The notes beneath the pieces were generated by a model. The model searched no databases. It had not been told where the DNA came from and was given only the letters and a program-made list of their open reading frames with translations. Shown here piece by piece: positions 36,697 through 46,215 of a DNA stretch of 64,000 bases (its first letter is position 1; every line of letters begins with the position of its first letter). The DNA is taken from assembly GCA_047967505.1 (NCBI GenBank), contig CM106541.1. The stretch is one strand, 5' to 3'. The stretch comes from Dipteris shenzhenensis (lineage: Eukaryota > Polypodiophyta > Polypodiopsida > Gleicheniales). The translations under genes and the position numbers were made by a program.

Positions 36697-37700
36697 CTGC
36701 TGATAAAGAGTGATATCGCATGGTGGGCTCCCATCATGAGCTGAGAATTTGAAGCCAGGGTCCACTGGAGTAGAGATTGGCTTGCAATCCTCAAACTGAA
36801 AATGATCAAGGAGCTGTCCAATATACTTGGACTGAGACATCATGATACCCCCCTCAACATGAGCAAACTGTATGCCCAAATAATAATGGAGCCGTCCCAT
36901 GTCTGACATGTCAAAAACCTGCTGCAAATCAGCCTTGAAAGCTGCAATTTGCTGAGTATCTGGGCCCGTGATGAGCATATCATCCACATATAAAATCAGC
37001 ACTAAAAAATCAGATCCACTCCCACGGACATAAAGAGTGGGTTCTGTGGGACTATTCTGAAAACCAAGGGATAGTAAGTGTGCATGAATTTTGGCATACC
37101 ATGCCCTGGGTGCCTGCTTCAAACCATAAAGGGCTTTTCTAAGCCGGCATACCTTATTTTCAGAATTAACAACCTCAAATCCATGAGGTTGTGTGACATA
37201 GACTTCTTCCTGCGGATCCCCATGAAGAAAAGCAATTTTGATGTCAAGCTGGTGCACTTGCCAATGATGATGGGCTGCAATGGCAATGACACATCTAATG
37301 GTAGTAATCCTGGATGTGGGAGCAAATGTCTCCTCAAAGTCAATGCCTTGTTGTTGGGCATACCCTTTTGCAACAAGACGGGCTTTGTATCGATCTATGC
37401 TGCCATCAGATTTCCTTTTTAATTTGTAGACCCACCGCGTTCCAATGGCATGCTTGCCGGGAGGGAGATCTACTAATTCTCATGTGTCATTTTTGGCAAT
37501 AGATTGTAACTCAGCTCTCATTGCATCCATCCACTCTTTGCTGTCAAAACCATCTTTATGGCACAGAGGCTCTTCATTGCAAGCTGTAGCAAGGAGTGCA
37601 AACTCAAGAAAGTGACCATGCTGTCTATTCCCTGATCTTGTCCGGGCAGCAAAAGGCTGATCTTGTTTGCTGTCCCTCAATGTATCAAGAAGCCATCTGG
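36697..37700 (-). pseudogene. Copia D reverse transcriptase (3' truncated)
   Basis: The minus strand reads MHQLDIKIAFLHGDPQEEVY, a [20 protein letters not shown] segment, the catalytic ILYVDDMLITG, LHYYLGIQF and YIGQLLDHFQFEDCKPISTP. It stops at CDITLYQQ (about 36697), just before the SL-Y-TRPD motif expected next. The N-terminal finger part lies at about 37257-37680 in another frame and includes the start EWMDAMRAELQSIAKNDT. No RNase H remains. Confidence 0.88.
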
Positions 37701-37713
37701 GAACTTGCCTTTG

Positions 37714-39330
37714 CTATCTATTGACACCTCTTTCTTCAATGACTGCATCATGAGTAGTGGGATCATTTTGTGCCGGAAGAGAAACCTCCAAATCAGCATG
37801 AGGTTGTGGCTGATTATTGCTTAGTGGAGGGCCTGCAGGAGGCTCATCTTGCTGGTCAAAATCCTCTTCTGATGATGGTTGAGGTAACCAAGATTCAAAG
37901 GCATCAAACATGTCAACATCTGGCTTTGCTTTGCAGTCCACAAGAGGAGAAGCTGAATGTTCAGCAAAGATTACATCTCTACTGACAATAATCTTCCCAG
38001 TATTTGGTTGATATAACCGATACCCGCTGCTCTCCTGGCTGTAACCAATAAATATGCATTTGATTGCCTTGTCATCAAGCTTATGTCTCAGCTGAGATGG
38101 TACATGAACATATGCAAGAGACCCAAAAACTCTCATGTGTGAAAGTGAAGGCTTCTTGCCTTTCCATGCTTCATAAGGTGTAACAGTCTTCAATGCCCGA
38201 GTAGGTGATCTATTCAACACATAATTGGCACACATTACTACATCAAGCCAAAATTTATTGGGCAAAGACTTGACCTTAAGCATGCATCTCGCCATCTCCA
38301 TTGTGGACCTATTTTTCCTTTCAGAAACAGGATTCTGTTGAGGAGTGTAAGGAGTAGTGCATGAGTGAATAATGCCCCGTGAAAACAGAAATGCATCAAA
38401 CTCCTTTGACATATACTCTCCCCCCCTAATCTGTGTTGAGGGTAACAAGCTTGCATCTTGATTCATTCTCAACCATATTCAGCCATCTCTGAAAGCATAA
38501 GAAAACTTCAGATTTGGCTTTTAAAGGATATACCCAGCAATATCTTGTGAAATCATCAATGAGAGTCATGAAATACTTATACCCCCCAATGGCATTTGTC
38601 CTCATTGCGCCACAGACATCACTGTGTACTAGCTGCAATTTCCTTTGTGAGAGTTTTGGACAATTCTTTTGAAAAGGAAATCCATGCATCTTACCCAAAA
38701 GACAACCCTCACACACATGTTTGGAAACTGTGTGAGTCTGAGGTACATCATTTGCCATCTGCTGTGAATGTAGCTTTGCAAGAGCTCTATAATTGAGATG
38801 GCCCATTCTCTCATGCCAAAGATGAGTTTCAGCAAGCTGTGAATTTGAAATAGCCAATGCTTCAATAGAAAGTGCAGCTGAATGATGATCAAGGTGATAA
38901 AGCCCTTTTTGTAAAGTGCCAGTGAGAACTATGGCATTGTCATCACGAAGATCATAAACTAGGCATCTGTAGCCATCAAAAATCACTCTGAAACCTGAAG
39001 TAGCAATTGCTGAGATTGAAATCAAGTTGACTTCAATTCCAGGCACAAAAAGAACATTTGTCAGAGTGACAGGATGGCTTGAAATGGATGTGAGCTGCAC
39101 ATCTCCAACTCCTTTTACAGCATATGAAGCATTATTAGCACATGTAACAGTCCCTCCTCGAGGTGCATCAGCTAAAGAATGAAACAACTGTCTGCAAGAT
39201 GTAACATGCTTGGAAGCACCACTATCAAAGTACCAGGACTGAGCATCATTAGCAATAAAGAATGCATCAGCTTTGGAGGGATCAAATGAGCAATGGACAG
39301 CCCATGCCCAATCATCCTGAAGAACATGTG
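37714..39330 (-). pseudogene. Copia D protease and integrase
   Basis: Protease residues (YFDSGASKHVTSCRQLF) lie near 39175-39230 on minus. Then come VTCANNASYAVKGVGDVQL, the GAG-pre-integrase segments LWHERMGHLNYRALAKLHS and CEGCLLGKMHGFPF, and the integrase core HSDVCGAM, LIDDFTRYCWVYPL, a GGEYMSKEF segment, TPYTPQQNPVSERKN and RSPTRALKTVTPYEAW. A frame change near 38430-38470 separates the core from the C-terminal part. The catalytic D, D and E positions are all still visible. Confidence 0.88.
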
Positions 39331-40035
39331 CATGTGAAGCATCTTAGGAATAATGGCTTGTCTCTTAGCTCTACTTTGCTCTTCCTGCAAAAGCAAAGTA
39401 ACTAGCTGATCAAAAGAATAGTGGTCTGGATTAACCATGGCCACTAATCGAAGGGTTGTAGCAAACCCTTGATATGTATCTGGCAGCCCATTCAATGTGG
39501 TACTAACAAGCTGTGAATTTGGCACCACCTCATCAATGTTGGCAAGCTGTTCCATGAGGTCCTTGACCTTTGTCAGGTATGCATCCATAGACTCGACTTC
39601 CTGTAATTGCCTTCTCAAATATGCAACATGAGCTTCATTGCGAATCTGATAGAGAGAAGCCAATTTATCCCAAGCATCCTTTGCTGTCCTGCAAGACTGG
39701 ATGTGTGGAATAATGATTCTCTTGCATGATAAAGCAATGCATGAATGTGCATTTGCATCTCTTGCATCCCATCTTGACTGTTGTTGAGTTGGAAGAGCAG
39801 CAGCAGAAGTGCTAGAGGAAGCGGCATCAGGAGGAGTACCCCCTGCAGAAGGACCAGCAGTTAAGGCAACCACTGTAGCATTGGCTGGCCTTAGATCAGC
39901 CCCAGAAACAATATTCCACAAATGCTTTGCAACAAGAATATGTTTCATGAGATAAGACCACATCGGATAGTTGGTGCCATCCAACTTATCATCTTCACGA
40001 AGAACTCCAAATAAATCTTGATTGTTCCCAGCCAT
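39172..40035 (-). pseudogene. Copia D gag
   Basis: The natural start is the methionine of MAGNNQDLFGVLREDDKLDG at 40035. The frame continues with TNYPMWSYLMKHILVAKHLW, an Ala/Ser/Thr-rich insert, IIPHIQSCRTAKDAWDKL, AYLRRQLQEVESMDAYLTKV and a VNPDHYSFDQLVTLLLQEEQ segment. The zinc knuckle is not apparent before the protease: the gag frame breaks near 39350 and the protease appears in another frame soon after, so a deletion probably removed it. The N-terminal gag is close to that of Copia C. Confidence 0.85.
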
Positions 40036-41217
40036 AGCAAATGTGATACCCTGAAAAAGACCTGAAAACCCAAAAGCCTCAAGGCTATCATTGCAAAAAG
40101 CTGGCTGTCCAAAAAATGACAGCAAATATCTGCAAATTTCTGACCCAAATCAAAGGGCAAATGCAGATCTGACCCAAATGTGACTGTGGCAGGCAATGTT
40201 CACTGCAAAAACGGCAAATCTGGCAAAGGCCCCAAATTTCAATGAGGGCAAATAGGCCAGAAAGACGGCAAATGCAGAAAAGCCCCAAATTGCTGAATTT
40301 TTTGCAAATGTGACCCAATGTATGCGAATCTGACCCAATGTATAGCCTCAAGGGTTGAAACTGCAAAAATATGAGATACTGTCCCAAACACCAGTTGAAA
40401 TTGAGCTTCCAACACAAAAGCCCCAAATTTTGTTGACCTGAGTGATGAGATGGCACAGTGTGACAGTCCTGAACCTTGAAATTAACTGAAAACTTCAATT
40501 TTTGGAAGGATTTCAGTTGTCAACCTTGTCAAAAGTATTGTATTGATAGGTTAAAGGTCCAGATGTCAAAAGCCCTAAATTTTTCTGTTGGAAATTAGGG
40601 TTTGACAGTAAAAACTGTCAAAAAACAGTAAAAGACTGCAAGAGATTTAACACGTGCCAAATGCTGTACCAAATCCCGGAGTAGACACAACTGTATGGAT
40701 GGCAGTACGGAAGCAGTTACTATGCCTGTACGGAGGCTGTATGATGCCTGTACGGACGATGTACTGAACGGGTACAGTGCTGGTACGCTGTACGAAAACT
40801 GTACGACACAGTACTGTCTGCGGGTACGGAAGGTGCAGCACAAGGGAGTACAGTACGGCGCAGTACTGTACGCAGGTACGGACGTGCGACGCAGGTACGT
40901 TGTACAACAGCGCTTGTACAGCAGGTACAGCGCTGAGCAGGTACGGCGCATGTACAGCATGTACCACTGTAGGATCTCAGGTACGACACTGAACAGGTAC
41001 AGCAGAGGTACGGGCAGCTGGTACGCAAATGTACGGGCAGCTGGTATGCAAATGTACGGGGCAGTTGGTACGCAAATGTACGGGCAGCTTTGGACAGCAG
41101 CTGGAGAGCCTCGAACAGGCTGTAGCAGGAACGACCAGCAAAGGAGCAGACTTCCAATGAGCGATAAAGGGCGGCTCAAAGGGGGTGAGGAGAGCTGGAA
41201 GACAAATGTAGAACTCA
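40036..41217 (-). other. leader of Copia D, rich in GTACGG motifs
   Basis: The 1.2-kb leader mirrors that of Copia C. The part next to gag (40140-40600) has repeated phrases such as AAAAGCCCCAAAT and TGACCCAA; the part next to the LTR (40690-41090) is packed with GTACGG, GTACAG and GCAGGTACG words. Near 40965 it contains a copy of ACCACTGTAGGATCT, the same words found at the primer-binding site/LTR junction (41226-41240). It carries open frames on both strands, but their composition reflects the repeats, so they are not called genes. Confidence 0.7.
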
Positions 41218-41229
41218 GCTCTGATACCA
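41218..41229 (-). other. primer-binding site of Copia D
   Basis: On the minus strand this reads TGGTATCAGAGC, a perfect initiator Met-tRNA primer-binding site, one base after the end of the LTR. Confidence 0.9.
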
Positions 41230-41230
41230 C

Positions 41231-41454
41231 TGTAGGATCTGAAAGGAGAGAGAGAGTGCAGGTACGAAAGGGTCACAGAAGAACATCCGTCACATCACAC
41301 TTAGATTATCCAAAACTAAAGAGTACAAGGTACAAGTACCTACACCTAGGACTAAGTGTCCTAGGTGTCACTTAGTCCTATGTGGCCTAAAAGACACTAA
41401 CACTATAAGTGTCTTTATTTATGCCTACAAGGCACATACCATGGCCTATAGGGC
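41231..41454 (-). repeat. 5' LTR of Copia D
   Basis: The inner end is TGTAGGATCTGAAAGG on plus at 41231 (…CCTACA on minus). The outer edge is placed near 41454 at GGGCA. A TATA-like CATAAATAAA lies on minus near 41416. The last bases on minus (CTCTCTCT…TACA) resemble the end of the Copia C LTR. Confidence 0.65.
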
Positions 41455-41929
41455 ATCACTAGAACCACCAGAGGATGGCCTACAGATGTTATCCATAGTA
41501 TCAATTTGCCATCCTCCTTGAAGTTGAGAATGGGCATGTGTGAACCATACACGAAGTAAAAAGACGATACTAATGACAAAGCAAACACATCCAACCTTAA
41601 ACCTCACAAGAGACACACCTATCCAGCTTTGAGTACCTTCCTTTTTGCCAAGGTCTCGTCCTTCAGATGTCAAGGTAGATCACTAAAGTAGGAGAGGGGG
41701 CTGATCACCCTACGTCTAGAAAGCTGAGCCAGGGACTAGACAAGGTTTGCCAACCCACACCTAGGACCAACTCTTGACCTATAAGCCTTTCTGTACCACA
41801 GGCCCTAGTGGACCATAACATCTGACCAAGCCCTAATCCATATCGGGCCCCAAGCAACCATTCCAACCCATGCTCAAGTATTCCACGGGCCCATATCTCC
41901 TATATAAAGCCCGGTTGGGGAATTCTTTC

Positions 41930-43012
41930 CGTCTCCTTTGCTAGGCCTGCCAAACCACGTGGCTGGGTAGCTCTACTGGCTACATAGCAGCTCATGTGCT
42001 GCCTACATGGCAGCCAAGTGTACTGCCCATGTGGCAGCCTTGTTAATTAATACATGAACTGGCCTATGTGGCAGCCTGAACCTATATCCGAACCTTTTGC
42101 AAGTGTCAATCCTTGTTGTCCTCCTCATGGCTGCCTATGTGGCAGTCCATACTTCTCCTCATATGGGGGCTTACATAGCATTGACCCATCTACTCTAACA
42201 CCCCCTCTCAAATGACTCAATGTGGTCTTAACACCTGCCCATAAGAGAGATGCTCCAAATCCCTCAAGAACAAGTTGAAGGCATCCTCCAGTAGTGGTCC
42301 ATACAATCGCAGGTCTTGGCCCTCCAGGTATCGCTCTGTGATGCTATGACACAAGATCTCCACATACTCCGTCCGATTACAAAACATTAGGCTTTCCAAA
42401 AACTGCTTCGCATCGTCCACAAACACCTGTAGCCAAACTGGATCACAAGCCAACATCACTGTAACCCCCAAATAACGTCTTGCTGACTCCAACCAAAAAC
42501 CTAACTCCAATAAGAAACCTCATCCAAAACCATGTGACCGCATGGCATCCAGATCTCCAACCTTGTCAAAATTGCATGAAAACAATGGAATAATTCGGAT
42601 GACCAAGTACCTTCCTCAACAAGTACTAAGTGATGAGCTCCATTGATAACCAAGCCATCCTTGAACTGACAAATAACCATCCAGCTCTCCCCCACGTAAG
42701 CAAGGAACAACCTCGAACTTGACACGCACCAAATATTAGGGGTTGTTTAAACTTGGGGCACAATCCGCAAACTTTATCCACAAATCATGTGAAGAGAGAT
42801 CCCTAGGGCTGCTTTACAGGCAGCCTTATTACTGCCCACATGGTAGCCAATGATTGGCCATCATCCATGTGCTGCCCATGTGGCAGCCCACTCATGCTAG
42901 ATGATAACCACCTATGTGGCAGCCCATACCCTGACCTTTTGCAGGTTTCAAGCCTCGTTGTCCTCCTCATATGGGAGCTCACATGTGGGGCATTGACCTA
43001 TCCATTTTGACA
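41930..43012 (-). mobile_element. short LTR-pair element in the intron (TRIM-like)
   Basis: Two similar segments of roughly 220-270 bases, 41930-42200 and 42790-43012, share CTATGTGGCAGCC, ACCTTTTGCA, TTGTCCTCCTCAT and GCATTGACC, and end CTCTAACA and TTTTGACA. Right of the left copy is CCCCCTCTC, a purine-rich tract on minus followed by TGTTAGAG, so the left copy is the 3' LTR of a minus-strand element. The internal part is about 590 bases. No clear tRNA-Met primer-binding site was found. Confidence 0.55.
42217..42725 (-). pseudogene. unknown coding-like remnant between the short LTRs
   Basis: Two minus-strand frames, 42501-42725 and 42217-42510, look protein-like (LVINGAHHLVLVEEGTW, ELFHCFHAILTRL, and FLESLMFCNRTEYVEILC, LYGPLLEDAFNLFLRDLEHL). 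They could be one protein with a frame change near 42505. I recognise no family. It may be a captured host gene piece or an element-specific ORF. Confidence 0.35.
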
Positions 43013-43115
43013 TTAGTCCGTAATAACTCAAGCTTCTTTGTAGGCCCAATCTTTTGCACCTTGCTCAACAACCACATGCTTCATGTGCTTGAACACTAAA
43101 TCAAATGCTACATAC

Positions 43116-43507
43116 ATACCTTTGTAAGACTATATCCAATCATACAAATTCAGATTTTTGCTGTTCTAAAGTCCAATAGAGATTTTTAGCTAATGGGGCT
43201 TCTGCAGTCGCGTAAGATATTTCAGTATAGTTGAAAGCTTATTAACACTTGGACCGAAATTCAAAGAATTTGCATGTCCGCAAAGGTGATAGAAAAATAT
43301 ACCTTTGTAAGACTAGAATATATCCGATCATACAAATTCAGATTTTTGTCGTTCTACATAATCATTATTTGCAAAATATTCCCATCGTACTTGGAGGCAA
43401 TACATGTGGATCTACATGGGCTACTGTGAAATGTTGTTCTATATAATCATTATTTGCAAAACATTCTCATGTTACGTGGATCTACATGGGCTACAGTGAA
43501 ATGTGGT
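43116..43507. repeat. local direct duplications near the 5' end of the intron
   Basis: ATACCTTTGTAAGACTA followed by ATCATACAAATTCAGATT occurs at 43116-43168 and again at 43299-43357. A second unit, TTCTACATAATCATTATTTG with GTGGATCTACATGGGCTAC, starts at 43352 and recurs at 43437. Both are imperfect and non-coding. Confidence 0.8.
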
Positions 43508-44004
43508 ATTGGAATGAAGAGGTCCAACTTCCCACCTCTGACCTGGCCCATCCTTCTTAGGTTTTTAGGGGAGCCTCATGGGTCACCCAGGCCAGCACAT
43601 AAGGCAATAGTGTAACAGCCAATGGGATAGGCAATCGTGTAGCAGGCAAGGGGTCTGGCGTGGGATGCTGATTGTAAACAGAGAGATAGAGAGAGAGAAA
43701 GATGACTGTGGACATCATGTTTATGCTAACTACTATCCTCATTACTTCTGTTGGGGCCTGGCAATCACCAGTAATACATTTGTTCTTCTCCTCATTGAAG
43801 AGTGCTTGCTTATCTGAGTTCCACTAAAGGACTGTGCTGAGAAGGGTATTTGGTCTGCAGGGGAGCGACCACAACAAGTTGTCGGTAACCCACATTGGCG
43901 ACATACACAGTGGTTGCACCCATGGGTAACATAAACAATCCTGTTCAATAAAAATAGAGTAAAGAATGTACATGCAGGACTCATAAGAGAGGGTCAAAAC
44001 GCAC

Positions 44005-44459
44005 CTGCCACTGTGGATGAGTTCAGAGATGTGCGACCATGCCGAGCTACGCATTTGAGCAGGTTCACGCACTTTAAATTTAGGGCAGCTGCCTAGAGCT
44101 ACAGCGTGGTGATCAAATACGGGAGGCAAAATGAGGGTCCGGTTGAGCAAGGCGGCGATAAGCAGAGCATTCTTGAGTTCCCCGACCTGATTGGTAAACC
44201 CACTGTGAGGAGCGTAAAACAAGTATTTGGCACCGGCTGGAAGTTTACGCAGCGACTGGGGGAGGCTGGGAGGGTGAGAAGAACACTGGGGGTAGAGAGA
44301 GGGGGAGGCAATGCTAGAGACGAAGAAGCGATGGGGGAGGCGAAGAAGAGAGGCTCTGAAGGTGATGGTGTAGAGGAAGGCAAGAATGCAGAGGAGGGAG
44401 ACATAGAAGGGAGAGCAGCAGCACCGACGGGGAGATGATGGGTAGCTGAAATGAGCCAT
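44005..44459 (-). CDS. O-fucosyltransferase-like protein, exon 1 (N-terminal half)
   Basis: The ATG at 44459-44457 has A at -3 and G at +4, a good plant start context; an upstream in-frame TTG at 44465 was not taken. The 151 residues contain a basic N-terminus and one hydrophobic span at about residues 19-35 (FYVSLLCILAFLYTITF), a type II signal anchor for Golgi enzymes. Then come KYLFYAPHSGFTNQVGELKN and ALLIAALLNRTLILPP, the N-terminal GDP-fucose-binding region of plant O-fucosyltransferases (PF10250), and a cysteine-containing ALGSCPKFKV. It ends at TGGCAG|GTGCGT and splices to 31269. Reading on without splicing soon leaves the family sequence, which supports the splice. Confidence 0.82.
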
Positions 44460-44545
44460 AGTCAAGATTTGTTATTACAAGGAGACCGGCATATCCACCA
44501 CACTAGCTACCTAGGAAACTTCTAGTGAAGATTTGTTATTGCCTT
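44455..44545. repeat. copy of the 105-107-bp repeat at the host gene start codon
   Basis: From GCCATAG (which holds the start codon of the minus-strand gene) through AAGATTTGTTATTACAAGGAGACC and CATATCCACCACACTAGCTAC, the sequence matches the units of the array at 51286-51545. After AACTTCT a second partial unit starts (AGTGAAGATTTGTTATT). So the 5' untranslated region of the gene is made of this repeat. Confidence 0.8.
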
Positions 44546-44860
44546 TGTAAAACCACCCTCCCTTGCTAAAGGGAAAATTCATTTTTGGCCTGCCTTCCAA
44601 GCCCAGCCCCTCCCCAAGGGAAAGCGAAAATTGTGTTTATTTGTGAATTTAATTCTTTCCTTTTTTGTGCGTTCTGCTTTTACTTATGGCAAATGCGATG
44701 TTGCCATTTGGCGCTTCGTGCTTCGCACATCGTTTTTAAACGGCGAATCATGTTGTGCTAGCGCTTCGTGGTTGGTTTTTTGTTGTCCAACAAATAGGTT
44801 CTGCCATCTGGTTGGTCGCCCGCCTTGATCGCATGCAAGCCCGGGTTAGTAGCCATTCCG
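44460..44860 (-). promoter_or_regulatory. proximal promoter/5' UTR region of the O-fucosyltransferase-like gene
   Basis: Inferred only from position upstream of the minus-strand ATG. The first 85 bases are repeat-derived. No TATA box could be assigned with confidence. No other gene is seen in this stretch. Confidence 0.35.
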
Positions 44861-44886
44861 TGAGATATTCTATTTGATGCAGTGTT

Positions 44887-45095
44887 CAGCCCTGCGAGCG
44901 GGTCTCGCTATCTGGAGCGTTGGAGCATTGGACCTTGCGAGCGGGTTTCGCTCTTTGGAGCATTGGAGCCATTCCGCGAGGTATTCTGTTTGTTGTGTTC
45001 AACTGCGAGCGGGTCTTGCTCTTTGGAATGTTGGAGCGTTGGAACTTTCAACCCTGCGAGCTGTTCTCGCTTTCTAGAGCATTGGAAGGAAGTAA
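44887..45095. repeat. irregular array of GCGAG-N5-CTCGC hairpin units
   Basis: Units beginning GCGAGCGGGTCTCGC occur at 44893, 44937, 45005 and 45056, with small changes, each followed by a TTGGAGC or ATTGGAG phrase. Each unit is a short inverted repeat (GCGAG…CTCGC, with T substitutions in two copies). Spacing is 44, 68 and 51 bases. Confidence 0.8.
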
Positions 45096-45265
45096 TATGT
45101 ATACTGTGCAGCGGCCACTCCAAAAAGCGCGTGCTGGCAAAAATTGAATCGAAACATTGGCATTGTCTGGAGCGTTGGAAGGAAGTAGTATGTATATTGT
45201 GCGGTGGCCAGTCCAAAAAGCATCTGCTGGCGAGAACAGAATAGAAACGTTGGCGTTGGCAAAAG
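45078..45265. repeat. 93-bp tandem duplication
   Basis: AGCATTGGAAGGAAGTAATA at 45078 recurs as AGCGTTGGAAGGAAGTAGTA at 45171. Both copies continue with CCAAAAAGC, GCTGGC and GAAAC phrases. The two units are imperfect and follow directly on the hairpin array. Confidence 0.85.
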
Positions 45266-45907
45266 ATCCCCTAGATTCGGAAAGATACAAGGTATGGACG
45301 AACCACCGTGCATTCGGAAGGGCTCCATTGCCATAACATGCCTGCAATGGACTCTTTTCGTAACTGTTATAAAACGGGTCGCAACCATTCTTTTGCATGC
45401 TCCATCTACTGTTTCGATTACAATGACTTCACCTCCAGTCTTGGTTATGAGTTTGCCTCTAGCACTGGGACTGACAAAGCACGCAACTCAAGACATAGGT
45501 GTTTGAAAGACTTCTGGGGTGAAAAAAATCATGAAGAAGACCTTAAAAACGGGCTTCTATGTAGCTGCAAAGCAGGCATGTGATGAAGGTGGATTTCCAT
45601 TTTTTCTATGCCTATCTCGTGAATCTTTTGTGTTTCAGGATCTCAATTTCTAATGATTGTCGATGTTCTTTTTCCAGTTCGGATTGTGGTACTGGAGAGG
45701 GGCTCCAAGACTAAACTCAAATGCAAAATTATTATTGTCTTAAAGCCACCCATTGTAGATGAGCAGAATAGTTAAGCAGTTACCAATGCTTAGAGAAACT
45801 TCTCAATTCGGTCTGCATATAGTCAATCATGAACTTTCGTTTTTGTTAAGCCTGTCTTAGAACAATGCTTGTTATTTGAACATACTATTGATCATGAAGC
45901 ATAATTA
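45266..45907. other. spacer with an unassigned plus-strand ORF
   Basis: A 91-codon plus-strand frame at 45308-45583 contains a cysteine/histidine-rich start and a basic-acidic tail (FWGEKNHEEDLKNG). No family is recognised. The rest is AT-rich non-coding. Confidence 0.3.
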
Positions 45908-46080
45908 TTAGCCAATGTATTTATGCTTTCGTTTTATTCTAGTTGTCTATTTTCAACCATCAAAGTTTTGAAACAACCTTTATTGATCATCCACAATAGT
46001 TATTGGCCAATGTATTTATTGCTTTCGTTTTATTCTAGTAGTCTTTTTTCAATAGTCAAAGTTTTGAAACAACCTTTCGA
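45908..46080. repeat. 95-bp imperfect tandem duplication
   Basis: GCCAATGTATTTATGCTTTC at 45911 recurs at 46006, followed in both by GTTTTATTCTAG, TTTTCAA, TCAAAGTTTTGAAACAACC. The second copy is slightly shorter. It lies just before the coding part of the Helitron-class element. Confidence 0.8.
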
Positions 46081-46215
46081 AGTTTTTGGCTAGTTAGACA
46101 TCAATTTTGGTTCAAGCTTTTTACATACTCAGATGTCAATACTTTTGGAACATTTAATCAAGCATTTCAAATAAAAAATATAACATTTACGAAAAGCAAA
46201 CAAGATAAATAAAAG

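Larger units (their letters stand above)
36697..41454 (-). mobile_element. Ty1/Copia element D, tail-to-tail with Copia C
   Basis: The minus strand carries a 5' LTR (41231-41454), primer-binding site, a 1.2-kb leader, gag, protease, integrase and reverse transcriptase. It ends inside the reverse transcriptase/RNase H linker at about 36697. RNase H, polypurine tract and 3' LTR are missing. Gag and protease are clearly related to those of Copia C, so the two are family members joined in inverted orientation. Confidence 0.88.
31270..44004 (-). other. 12.7-kb intron of the O-fucosyltransferase-like gene
   Basis: The donor on the minus strand is GGCAG|GTGCGT at 44004 and the acceptor is ACATACAG| ending at 31270. 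Joining 44005 to 31269 restores a single frame (HSGR|YLAIADV) and a length divisible by three. The intron is filled with transposable elements in both orientations: a Copia RNase H remnant, a Gypsy gag, two inverted Copia copies and a short LTR-pair element. RNA evidence would be needed to exclude other splice forms. Confidence 0.75.

Noticed and set aside
40595-41375. Several long ORFs on both strands in the Copia D leader
   Set aside because: They reflect the GTAC-rich repeats, show Cys/Thr/Tyr-biased composition, and overlap a known non-coding leader.
33937-41500. Gypsy gag continuing on the far side of the Copia pair as a simple nested insertion
   Set aside because: No gag continuation was seen after 41454, so a clean nested insertion with both target flanks cannot be claimed.
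43824-44004. Coding continuing past 44005 on minus without splicing
   Set aside because: The reading frame stays open but loses family similarity immediately after a good GT donor, whereas the spliced product keeps it.
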